The notes under the pieces were generated by a model, which worked only from the letters and a program-made list of their open reading frames with translations, made no database searches and had not been told where the DNA came from. From assembly GCA_963665085.2 (NCBI GenBank), contig CAXXXS010000001.1:2852001-2916000 (forward strand): a DNA stretch of 64,000 nucleotides, given 5' to 3'. The translations under genes were made by a program, and so were the position numbers. Positions 48,101 to 54,985 of this stretch are shown here, piece after piece. The stretch is from G963665085 sp963665085. GTDB lineage: Bacteria; Bacteroidota; Bacteroidia; Bacteroidales; JAAAOM01. How positions within the stretch are numbered: position 1 is the stretch's first letter; each line of letters starts with the position of its first letter.

Positions 48101-50990
48101 GGGAGACAAGGGGCGTTTTGTTGTCCAGGTAAAATCGCCAGAAGGGCAGGTTACCAAAAGCCACTATGATGCTTTAACAGGTAACGTGCTTTTAACAGAG
48201 TCGCCAACCGGATATAACGATAAATATGCATACGATGGCTTGGGGAGGCTTACTTATAACAAAAGCTCCGGGGCCAGTACCTCACTTCACTGGTATTCAG
48301 GTTCGTTGGCAAACTGTATATATTATGCCCAAATTACCGGCGACGATATACCTGAACAATATGTTTATTACGACAGGCTGGGACGTGTGCTTACTACAAA
48401 AACACAGGCTTATGAAACCGTAAAAACCATTGTTACAAACAAATCTTACAATGGAAAAGGCCAGTTAACATGGGCATCGGCACCTTTTTTTGAAAATGGT
48501 ACAGAATACAAAACAGTGTATGATTACGACGATTATGGCCGTGTAACAGAAGAAAACTATGCAAACAATACCAAAAAAATAAATTATACGTACGCTACGA
48601 AACAGGTAACCGTAACCAATACTTCTGCATCACAGTCCGTTGTTAAAAAATTTGACGAATACGGAAATGTTATCTCCATAACGGATGGAAACAGCAGCGA
48701 GTTAAAGTACTCATACAACAGCACAGGCAATGTAGATACTGTCTACACACTTGACGGGGAAGTAACAACCCTTTACGATGATTACGCCAGGCCACAACAG
48801 GTAACAGATCCTGACCTGGGAACAATAACCTACGATTATTATGTGTCAGGGGAGTTGAAATCGCAAACAAAAAACAACAAAACAACTTCTTACACATACA
48901 ATAAAAACGGGCAAGTTGCCAGTATTACTGTACCAGAAGGTGCAACAAGTTATTCTTACAGTAGCACAACAGGCCTGCTTTCTTTTATTGATGGATTGAA
49001 TAACAATGATGTAGTATACGCTTATGATGATATTGGCCGGATAAAAAGTAAGACTGAGAAAATTGATGGTCAGAATTACATTTTTGGGTATACCTACAAA
49101 GACGAATACTCAGCCAGGCTGGCCAGCATGACGTACCCGGGCAACCTAAAAATAAACTATGGTTATACCAATGGTTACCAGGATGAAATCCGCAGAGATA
49201 GTGACAATTCGCTTATCTGGCAGTTGCAGGAAACTTCACCTACAGGGCAGGTAGAAAAGTATACCAATGGCAATAACCTTGTAACTACCCGTACTTTTGA
49301 CTATAAAACAGGTTTTGTTGACCGCATACAGACAGGCAGTATACAAGACTTGATTTACGATTATGACGATGCAACGGGTAACCTTACCAGCCGTGAAGAC
49401 AACATACGGAGCCTGACAGAAACTTTTGGATACGATGATCTCAACCGCTTAACTTCCATTACCTTTAACAGTAACACAATTAATATTGGTATTGATGAAA
49501 ATGGAAACATTGATAGTAAAGGAGATTTGGGGGCTTATGAATACAATACAATGCAACCCCATGCCGTTAGCAAAATAACCCCTTCGGTTACATACGAACC
49601 GGAAACTCAATCGGCAACGTACACATCTTTTGATAAGCTGGACACATTAACCCAGGTAAATAAAAACCTGATAATTACTTATGGGCATGATTTTAACCGC
49701 CGTAAAACCGTTTTTACTGATGGTAGCTCGACTAAAACCAAGATTTTTGTACCAGGAGGATACGAAAAAATAAATAATGAAACACCAGATGATGAAGAAT
49801 ATTGTTACATTAGCACGCCGGCAGGCATAACTGCTGTTTATGATAAAACAAACGATGAGATGTTTTACGTACACCCTGACCATTTAGGTTCTATACATTT
49901 TATAACCGATGAAAGCGGCACTGTAGAGCAGGAGCTTAGCTTTGATGCCTGGGGCAGGCAGCGCAATGCTACAAACTGGGGCTATAGCAGTTTTCCTGGG
50001 CTTAAGTTTGAAAGGGGATACACATTCCACGAACACCTCGCAGAATTTGACTTGATTAACATGAACGGCCGTGTTTACGATCCTGTAATGGCCCGGTTCC
50101 TAAGCCCCGACCCGATGACACAAAACCCCGGGAATTTACAACATTATAACCGGTATGCGTATGTATTGAACAATCCGTTAAAGTACACAGACCCGAGTGG
50201 GTATAGGCCCTATTTTCAAAGAGCAACGAATGAATACGATGAGCCTTCCGAAAGTTATACACCTTCGAGATGGAACGGAAGTGGAGGGAGCAGCTCTACA
50301 AGTCCTTACTCATATGATAGGATATCAGAAGAGTATACAAACTCATACGGAGAACCAGTATCTTGGGCTGAAGTTTATTATAATTTTGCATTGCCGAGTT
50401 CTTATGCCCATATTAATTATACAGAAGGGAAAGGTTTTGTTGGAAATAAATCGTTTGAGCTTAAAGGGTACAATTATCTAATTGAGGATAAAAATAGTCC
50501 TGATAAATGGCATTATTGGGTGAATTATACTGGAAATGTTGCCCAATCTGGTGGGGATGGATTCGTTGGGACTACAGGTATTGGTTTTAGTTTTGAATTA
50601 GCATATCCAAAGTTTGTTACTAAAAGATTAACAGATTATACGGGGGTAGGAATAGATTTTGGAATAATTAGGGACAAAAAGGGTTTAGGATTTTATGCCA
50701 CAACTAAAACTACAAAACAAACTGGGTTTGCTTGTTCGGCACAAATAGAATGTTTTTCTGCTTTTAATAGACCGAGCAGTCCAAATATAAATATCGATAG
50801 ATCATACTTAGTAGGGCCAGGTTATGAATTTGCTTTAGGCATTGGACCAGCAGGTGGTAGTTATGCTGTCAGTAATGCTGCAGACTATGGAAAAATTTCT
50901 ACTTATCAAATGATTTCATTGTCTTATGGTCTTGGGATAGATGTAGGAAGAGTAAATTGGAATACTAATACATATGTAACAGGAAATTAA
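45114..50990 (+). CDS. Rhs/SpvB-type YD-repeat polymorphic toxin-like protein
   Basis: Start at 45114 (MKKQYFYRILIAFNLFIPF) gives a signal peptide and 1,958 residues. In order: an SpvB-like N-terminal domain (PPGTAGIQPSLRINYNSNGG, ~residue 120), FG-GAP/VCBS repeats (~390-700: DFNGDGRTDLF, DVDGDGKNEL, DYNGDGKTDY), YD repeats (~965-1600), and the Rhs core end motif YDPVMARFLSPDPMTQ to YTDPSGY (~1650-1695). A ~260-residue tip follows. The layout resembles TcB/TcC-type cocoons that encapsulate a tip. The tip (GGDGFVGTTGIGFSFEL etc.) looks beta-rich and I cannot assign an activity. Bases 49081-50284 recur almost identically at 53001-54204. Confidence 0.9.
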   Translation: MKKQYFYRILIAFNLFIPFLCYGQEKTITLSTSLSGTQDIVARDAVILNPGFNYSASGGYTFTASIDESLICDVDYLTGDVVPNPSNRSLNTSYEVGSTAGAFNVTASGAASYTIPIIVPPGTAGIQPSLRINYNSNGGYGLLGKGWSLSGQPAIYRVPSTYYHDGSVDPVDYDSNDAFIMDGMRLIKDGTVYKTEIEGYSTITPTYSGSAITKFTVKTKNGQTIEYGATTDSKETNIDGTRYFAWHVSKISDAYGNYMEYVYENDINNGFRLAKINYTGNTAASLNPYNTIYFLYEKREDSEISYVYGKELKHNLLLRKIRCDVDGIAAHTYNFKYIMNTETLLSEVIEGGSDNSRLNSTAFSYYGYGSTVEDIEQVLESNSLDLLKYGDFNGDGRTDLFAQDGSYLRIYTMNDDGTDFSLACSLSASFTNLVVGDFNGDNLADVVLAQSSGSIRYYKSTGTSLTYVAASGKTLSSVSKLEAKDINGDFIDDLVVAKTISGTNNVYIFHGNKTTPFSSNFYFTLNWGDVYFHDVDGDGKNELWNIDNNNLYIYNIASSSVNSIHHQVNLHGTYPTRYALGDYNGDGKTDYVCGYDDGTNINSVRIAISKGNGFKTVNIDDLPPGVMYAFDNDADDKDELFVYDPNSIPISPWDGSIDPELYVYKRYKFDGEELSIAGSRWLNVNAEQYDFNGDNVTEYIFFHNDKYWVNYKYKGGKKNKLYQIADGLNNRTIIEYNTINNNSVHTPSISQETYPLANFNGARYVVSKVQQSDGIGGTFENAYTYEGAKYFKQLNMFLGFSSINKTSTETGITSITENTYHGTYPYTSKTKSKTYKGSNNISSSVRQNIISHIANKRIKYYPQYTASYNYLDAVGDSSVFTFDSNGNITQKTNFIGNSGTSTTYYESYTTVAGSPVANVPQTIRTVNQRGNKAAFERRVNINYNSTTGFVNYKIMDPDESKPLRIDYTAVSSGLGLVWKEKVSGTDISDRTTEYTWGDKGRFVVQVKSPEGQVTKSHYDALTGNVLLTESPTGYNDKYAYDGLGRLTYNKSSGASTSLHWYSGSLANCIYYAQITGDDIPEQYVYYDRLGRVLTTKTQAYETVKTIVTNKSYNGKGQLTWASAPFFENGTEYKTVYDYDDYGRVTEENYANNTKKINYTYATKQVTVTNTSASQSVVKKFDEYGNVISITDGNSSELKYSYNSTGNVDTVYTLDGEVTTLYDDYARPQQVTDPDLGTITYDYYVSGELKSQTKNNKTTSYTYNKNGQVASITVPEGATSYSYSSTTGLLSFIDGLNNNDVVYAYDDIGRIKSKTEKIDGQNYIFGYTYKDEYSARLASMTYPGNLKINYGYTNGYQDEIRRDSDNSLIWQLQETSPTGQVEKYTNGNNLVTTRTFDYKTGFVDRIQTGSIQDLIYDYDDATGNLTSREDNIRSLTETFGYDDLNRLTSITFNSNTINIGIDENGNIDSKGDLGAYEYNTMQPHAVSKITPSVTYEPETQSATYTSFDKLDTLTQVNKNLIITYGHDFNRRKTVFTDGSSTKTKIFVPGGYEKINNETPDDEEYCYISTPAGITAVYDKTNDEMFYVHPDHLGSIHFITDESGTVEQELSFDAWGRQRNATNWGYSSFPGLKFERGYTFHEHLAEFDLINMNGRVYDPVMARFLSPDPMTQNPGNLQHYNRYAYVLNNPLKYTDPSGYRPYFQRATNEYDEPSESYTPSRWNGSGGSSSTSPYSYDRISEEYTNSYGEPVSWAEVYYNFALPSSYAHINYTEGKGFVGNKSFELKGYNYLIEDKNSPDKWHYWVNYTGNVAQSGGDGFVGTTGIGFSFELAYPKFVTKRLTDYTGVGIDFGIIRDKKGLGFYATTKTTKQTGFACSAQIECFSAFNRPSSPNINIDRSYLVGPGYEFALGIGPAGGSYAVSNAADYGKISTYQMISLSYGLGIDVGRVNWNTNTYVTGN
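49081..50284 (+). repeat. 1.2-kb direct repeat of Rhs core, copy 1
   Basis: Matches 53001-54204 at a constant offset of 3,920 bases; the only difference I found is G at 50201 versus A at 54121. It covers the last YD repeats, the core motif and ~25 residues of the tip entry. Left of 49081 the two loci remain homologous but differ at 8 of 30 positions. Right of 50284 they diverge into unrelated tips. Confidence 0.93.
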
Positions 50991-50992
50991 TT

Positions 50993-51391
50993 ATGGTTAA
51001 AGGAAAATTAATTGTTAAAATTTGGCTTATAACAGGCGCAATAGGTCTTCTTTTTATAATAATATGGTTTAGTCAAATAATACCTACACCTGAAGAAGAT
51101 ATTAATATGGCTGTAAACGCATATAAAATCGAGGAATATGAAGGCTTAATTGTTGATAAATTTATTGATAGAAAAGAACACAATTTTAAGAAAGTTATTA
51201 TTAATGAAAACAATCAACAAAGAGTTATATTATTTGATATTGAAATTAGTGGTCTTTATGACTTTTTAGAAATCGGAGATTCCATTATTAAAAACAAAGG
51301 AGAACTTCGAGTGAGAGTTATAAGGAATGAACTTGATACTATATTAAAAATGAAATTTGCAGCTATAGACGAAACAAGAAATTCTTATTAA
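50993..51391 (+). CDS. Small membrane-anchored protein, candidate immunity to Rhs tip 1
   Basis: A 132-residue protein starting 2 bp after the Rhs stop. It has one N-terminal membrane helix (IWLITGAIGLLFIIIWFSQI) and a ~95-residue mixed soluble domain that probably faces the periplasm. I do not recognise the family. The position directly after a Rhs tip is where cognate immunity genes are found in Rhs systems, so immunity is the leading hypothesis, from context only. Confidence 0.6.
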   Translation: MVKGKLIVKIWLITGAIGLLFIIIWFSQIIPTPEEDINMAVNAYKIEEYEGLIVDKFIDRKEHNFKKVIINENNQQRVILFDIEISGLYDFLEIGDSIIKNKGELRVRVIRNELDTILKMKFAAIDETRNSY

Positions 51392-51432
51392 ATAGATTGA
51401 AAAGAAAGAATAGTTTATTGGTGATGAACTAA

Positions 51433-51879
51433 GTTGCCTCAAATAGCGGGGGCGACGGAATTACTTTTGGAACTTCTGCTGATGTAACTTTAGCAACTCC
51501 TTGGATTGGGTATACTTATGAGGGCGGAGATATTGGAGTTGGAAAAGATGCGAAAAAATTTATTAGCCATGGAAAAGCCTATGGAATTGAAGCTTCAGTA
51601 GGCTTTAATGCGTTTGTCATTATTCCTGTCAAAGATAGTTATAGCATAAATGATGTTGAAGGTACCTCTTATGCATTTACTGGTAATTATAGCTTCTTTT
51701 CATTAAGTGTTTCTGGAAACAGTTCGCCAGGTTATCCTGAAGACTCTTTTGGCGATAGTTATATTGTTATTAAAGTTGGAATTGGTTTCGGATTTGGAGG
51801 TTCTACATCGAAAACAACAACTAATTTCTACACACCTCCAGCAGGATATGACCCATTAAGGGCAACACTAAAATTTTAA
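51433..51879 (+). pseudogene. Orphan Rhs tip fragment without start codon
   Basis: 148 codons are open between an in-frame TAA at 51430 and a TAA at 51877, with no Met codon. It begins VASNSGGDGITFGTS, which aligns with NVAQSGGDGFVGTTG inside the tip of the upstream Rhs protein, and continues as a Gly/Ser-rich, beta-like sequence (VIKVGIGFGFGGSTSKTTTN). It is therefore a displaced, 5'-deleted relative of tip 1. It could be expressed only after recombination with an Rhs core. It is directly followed by a small membrane-protein gene. Confidence 0.7.
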
Positions 51880-51882
51880 TTT

Positions 51883-52155
51883 ATGGTAGTATTTCTAAAA
51901 AATATTGCGATTATACTGGTTTTTCTCGGAATTATTAATGGAATTTTATCAGTAACAACAAAGGGAATTATTAAAAAGCATGGCTTTAACACTTTTCCCT
52001 TATTTTCACAAATATCAGATATTAAGAAACTGAAAACACTTATTGAAAAGGATGTTTCATATAGAATGCTTTATTATGCTTACACAATAGCAAGCATTTT
52101 ATTTGGGCTTAATGTAATTCTAATTGTAATTACAGCAATCTTAATATCACGTTAA
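51883..52155 (+). CDS. Small two-helix membrane protein, candidate immunity of orphan tip
   Basis: A 90-residue protein with an N-terminal helix (FLKNIAIILVFLGIINGILS) and a C-terminal one (IASILFGLNVILIVITAILI), joined by a ~35-residue basic loop. It starts 3 bp after the orphan tip fragment stop, mirroring the spacing of the gene after tip 1. The family is unknown. Immunity or a leftover of an immunity gene is inferred from position. A strong hairpin terminator follows. Confidence 0.55.
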   Translation: MVVFLKNIAIILVFLGIINGILSVTTKGIIKKHGFNTFPLFSQISDIKKLKTLIEKDVSYRMLYYAYTIASILFGLNVILIVITAILISR

Positions 52156-52161
52156 TAGCAT

Positions 52162-52186
52162 AAAGCCTCGGGAAACCGGGGCTTTT
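52162..52186 (+). terminator. Rho-independent terminator
   Basis: A 10-bp stem (aaagcctcgg 52162-52171, ccggggcttt 52176-52185; one T-G wobble) with a GAAA tetraloop and short T-run, 7 bp after the small membrane-protein stop. A diverged remnant of its right arm is seen directly after repeat R4 (55759-55774). Confidence 0.8.
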
Positions 52187-52213
52187 GTATACCAAACCAA
52201 CCTATTAACTTTG
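52184..52213 (+). promoter_or_regulatory. Bacteroidota-type promoter for the small basic ORF
   Basis: TTTG at 52184-52187 and taactttg at 52206-52213 match the -33 (TTTG) and -7 (TAnnTTTG) consensus with 18-base spacing. The predicted transcription start falls within a few bases of the ATG at 52221, suggesting a leaderless or near-leaderless message. The -7 element is conserved before the second ORF copy (55793-55800). Confidence 0.65.
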
Positions 52214-52220
52214 CAACAAC

Positions 52221-52376
52221 ATGAGCCGGAGTTATAAAAATAATAGTTCAGTAGTACCAAGCTGGTTTAAGCGTTTGCAAATGCGTTCTCAAAAACAGAA
52301 GCAGAAAAAAAGCGACAGGAAATTATTTGAAAACTCGGAAGTAGTACCCCCAGATGCTCGTAGTTTGCACGAATAA
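52221..52376 (+). CDS. Small basic protein, copy 1 (3' end replaced by repeat R2)
   Basis: A 51-codon ORF starting MSRSYKNNSSVVPSWFKRLQ and continuing as a Lys/Arg/Gln-rich helix (MRSQKQKQKKSDRKLFENSE). A second copy is at 55808-55978. The two agree over the first ~44 residues, then this copy runs into repeat R2 and ends PPDARSLHE, while copy 2 continues to a different C-terminus. Conservation at the protein level with codon-level differences supports real translation. The function is unknown; a nucleic-acid-binding role is possible from charge alone. Confidence 0.55.
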   Translation: MSRSYKNNSSVVPSWFKRLQMRSQKQKQKKSDRKLFENSEVVPPDARSLHE

Positions 52377-52566
52377 CTAAAAACAAAACATCAAGGCGGT
52401 TGGGCGTTTGCATTAGCAACGTCCAATCTTGCTTGGTAGCATTTGCTACCATTTATTAACACAAAAGAATATTATTTTTGGTAATGCTGTAACAACGATG
52501 AGAAAATTTGCCAAAGGCAAGGCGCTGTAAGAAGAAATCGTAGAGGATTTTACGATTAACGGGGGG
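52347..52566 (+). repeat. Structured repeat R2 (220 bp)
   Basis: A full copy running from ccccc at 52347 to gggggg at 52566. It contains stem 1 (ttgggcgtt...aacgtccaa), stem 2 (tggtagc attt gctacca), stem 3 (ttgcc aaa ggcaa) and stem 5 (atcgta...tacgat). The left edge supplies the last 9 codons and stop of the small basic ORF. The ends share CCCC...CGTAG as an imperfect inverted repeat. Confidence 0.88.
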
Positions 52567-52567
52567 T

Positions 52568-52768
52568 GTGAGTAGAAGTTTATTTGGTGTTGGAATTGTT
52601 TTAAGTGCTGTTGATGTTTATCAAGACCCCGTAGTTGGCATCTTCCTTAGCCCGGATAATTTTGTACAAGCGCCCGACTATACACAGAATTTTAACAGGT
52701 ATGGGTATGCCTATAATAATCCGTTGATGTATACTGATCCCCCTGATGCACGTAGATTAGATGAATAA
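52568..52768 (+). pseudogene. Mosaic Rhs core fragment between R2 and R3
   Basis: A 66-codon GTG-started frame. The first ~18 residues (SRSLFGVGIVLSAVDVY) look like a hydrophobic pre-toxin segment. The rest, QDPVVGIFLSPDNFVQ...YNNPLMYTDP, is the terminal Rhs core motif of a different Rhs lineage from the local one (SPDPMTQNPG...). It ends PPDARRLDE encoded by the R3 edge exactly where TDPSG would normally continue. It is too short to function as Rhs and is best seen as a recombination relic. Confidence 0.65.
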
Positions 52769-52968
52769 AATACAAACAAAACATCAAAGCGGTTGGGCAT
52801 AGTTTTTACTATGTCCAATCTTGCTTGGTAGCATTTGCTACCATTTATTAACACAAAAGAATATTATTTTTGGTAATGCTGTAAAAACGATGAAAAAATT
52901 TGCCAAAGGCAAGGCAGCAAATGCTGCCAGAAAGAAAAATCGTAGAGGATTCTACGATTAACGGGGGG
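52739..52968 (+). repeat. Structured repeat R3 (230 bp)
   Basis: A full copy from ccccc (52739) to gggggg (52968). Stem 1 here reads ttgggcatagt...actatgtccaa, so both arms differ from R2 yet still pair. It has the extra stem 4 (ggcagc aaat gctgcc) and an 8-bp stem 5 (atcgtaga...tctacgat). It also contains a 23-codon basic ORF beginning MKKFAKGKAANAARKKN, which is shortened in the other copies. Confidence 0.88.
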
Positions 52969-53000
52969 CAGGACTGAAACAATTGACGGGCAGAACTATG

Positions 53001-54204
53001 TTTTTGGGTATACCTACAAAGACGAATACTCAGCCAGGCTGGCCAGCATGACGTACCCGGGCAACCTAAAAATAAACTATGGTTATACCAATGGTTACCA
53101 GGATGAAATCCGCAGAGATAGTGACAATTCGCTTATCTGGCAGTTGCAGGAAACTTCACCTACAGGGCAGGTAGAAAAGTATACCAATGGCAATAACCTT
53201 GTAACTACCCGTACTTTTGACTATAAAACAGGTTTTGTTGACCGCATACAGACAGGCAGTATACAAGACTTGATTTACGATTATGACGATGCAACGGGTA
53301 ACCTTACCAGCCGTGAAGACAACATACGGAGCCTGACAGAAACTTTTGGATACGATGATCTCAACCGCTTAACTTCCATTACCTTTAACAGTAACACAAT
53401 TAATATTGGTATTGATGAAAATGGAAACATTGATAGTAAAGGAGATTTGGGGGCTTATGAATACAATACAATGCAACCCCATGCCGTTAGCAAAATAACC
53501 CCTTCGGTTACATACGAACCGGAAACTCAATCGGCAACGTACACATCTTTTGATAAGCTGGACACATTAACCCAGGTAAATAAAAACCTGATAATTACTT
53601 ATGGGCATGATTTTAACCGCCGTAAAACCGTTTTTACTGATGGTAGCTCGACTAAAACCAAGATTTTTGTACCAGGAGGATACGAAAAAATAAATAATGA
53701 AACACCAGATGATGAAGAATATTGTTACATTAGCACGCCGGCAGGCATAACTGCTGTTTATGATAAAACAAACGATGAGATGTTTTACGTACACCCTGAC
53801 CATTTAGGTTCTATACATTTTATAACCGATGAAAGCGGCACTGTAGAGCAGGAGCTTAGCTTTGATGCCTGGGGCAGGCAGCGCAATGCTACAAACTGGG
53901 GCTATAGCAGTTTTCCTGGGCTTAAGTTTGAAAGGGGATACACATTCCACGAACACCTCGCAGAATTTGACTTGATTAACATGAACGGCCGTGTTTACGA
54001 TCCTGTAATGGCCCGGTTCCTAAGCCCCGACCCGATGACACAAAACCCCGGGAATTTACAACATTATAACCGGTATGCGTATGTATTGAACAATCCGTTA
54101 AAGTACACAGACCCGAGTGGATATAGGCCCTATTTTCAAAGAGCAACGAATGAATACGATGAGCCTTCCGAAAGTTATACACCTTCGAGATGGAACGGAA
54201 GTGG
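53001..54204 (+). repeat. 1.2-kb direct repeat of Rhs core, copy 2
   Basis: Partner of 49081-50284 (offset 3,920). Recombination between the two would delete 3.9 kb and join tip 2 in frame to the full-length Rhs. Confidence 0.93.
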
Positions 54205-54985
54205 GGGTGGAGGTATTGATCCTACGCAACTAACAAATGAAGAATGGGCAGCATATTCATCACCCATACCGGGAAGTATGGAATCATACTTTAGTTCGCT
54301 TACACCAGCACAAAGGGGTAATTTAACTCCTGATTTTATAAAGGCAATTACAAAAGTTTATGCCGCAAAGGGTATCACTGTAAATTATAATTGGGTTAGT
54401 AAACCTGTTGAGACGGGCTGGTATGATGTCTATGAAATGAAAACAGAGTTTGGTGTATATTATGACATAGTAAAAGAGATTGCTGTTACGGCGGTTAAGG
54501 AGTATTATTTGGATCCAAGCCTTTTTAACGAAAGATTATTTAAAGAATCTTATGCTCCATTGGATCGTGCAGGTAATTCAGGTTCTATTTCAAAACATGA
54601 TGCTTCAGGTTTAATAGGAATTGATGCAGGACTTGGAATTGTAGCATTAGCTGCACACGGTAATTCAACAGTTTCTTTAATAAGCATGGGAACTTCAGTA
54701 GGCTCTATAGGAATCAATTTTGTTTTGTTGGCAAGTACACTAGAAGGGATAATTAATAAGGATAACCCTACTTGGGGAGATTGGGCTAGATTAGGGATGA
54801 ATGCTTTTTTTACTGCAGCTAGCACGGCTGCACCTTTTTCTGGAAATATTCCTGGTATATTCGATTTTCAAGGAAATTTTGAATATCTATATACACAAAT
54901 GGATGTGTTGCAAAAAACAGGAAAATGGATTTATTACAATCCTTATAAAAACACCTGGAAATCAAAAAATATATTAAATCGATGA
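53048..54985 (+). CDS. N-terminally truncated Rhs core with alternative tip 2
   Basis: 645 codons from the first ATG; Rhs homology extends back to about 52971, where it abuts repeat R3, and no signal peptide or N-terminal domains exist. Residues 1-~385 equal the end of the full Rhs core. From residue ~386 the tip is unrelated: GGGIDPTQLTNEEWAAYSSP, a middle VYEMKTEFGVYYDIVKEIAV, and a Gly/Ala-rich hydrophobic stretch (LIGIDAGLGIVALAAHG, SVGSIGINFVLLASTLEGI). The hydrophobic tip plus a membrane partner gene suggest a membrane-acting toxin. It is likely silent until recombined upstream. Confidence 0.8.
   Translation: MTYPGNLKINYGYTNGYQDEIRRDSDNSLIWQLQETSPTGQVEKYTNGNNLVTTRTFDYKTGFVDRIQTGSIQDLIYDYDDATGNLTSREDNIRSLTETFGYDDLNRLTSITFNSNTINIGIDENGNIDSKGDLGAYEYNTMQPHAVSKITPSVTYEPETQSATYTSFDKLDTLTQVNKNLIITYGHDFNRRKTVFTDGSSTKTKIFVPGGYEKINNETPDDEEYCYISTPAGITAVYDKTNDEMFYVHPDHLGSIHFITDESGTVEQELSFDAWGRQRNATNWGYSSFPGLKFERGYTFHEHLAEFDLINMNGRVYDPVMARFLSPDPMTQNPGNLQHYNRYAYVLNNPLKYTDPSGYRPYFQRATNEYDEPSESYTPSRWNGSGGGGIDPTQLTNEEWAAYSSPIPGSMESYFSSLTPAQRGNLTPDFIKAITKVYAAKGITVNYNWVSKPVETGWYDVYEMKTEFGVYYDIVKEIAVTAVKEYYLDPSLFNERLFKESYAPLDRAGNSGSISKHDASGLIGIDAGLGIVALAAHGNSTVSLISMGTSVGSIGINFVLLASTLEGIINKDNPTWGDWARLGMNAFFTAASTAAPFSGNIPGIFDFQGNFEYLYTQMDVLQKTGKWIYYNPYKNTWKSKNILNR

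Noticed and set aside
45114..50990. T6SS or PAAR-linked Rhs
   Set aside because: The N-terminus is a Sec signal plus SpvB/FG-GAP domains rather than PAAR, and no T6SS gene is in the window.
52391..52430. attC-like integron recombination site in the structured repeats (gttgggc fits GTTRRRY)
   Set aside because: The order of the two boxes around the hairpin is reversed relative to attC (RYYYAAC...GTTRRRY), the second box is imperfect (gtccaat), and no integron integrase is seen.
52267..52452. Minus-strand 61-aa ORF across R2
   Set aside because: Antisense to the small basic ORF and the hairpin repeat; no independent support.
52881..52960. 23-codon ORF in R3 (MKKFAKGKAANAARKKN...) as a real gene
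   Set aside because: It is truncated to 9 codons in R2 and R5 and altered in R4, so it is not conserved as a peptide; kept only as a note.
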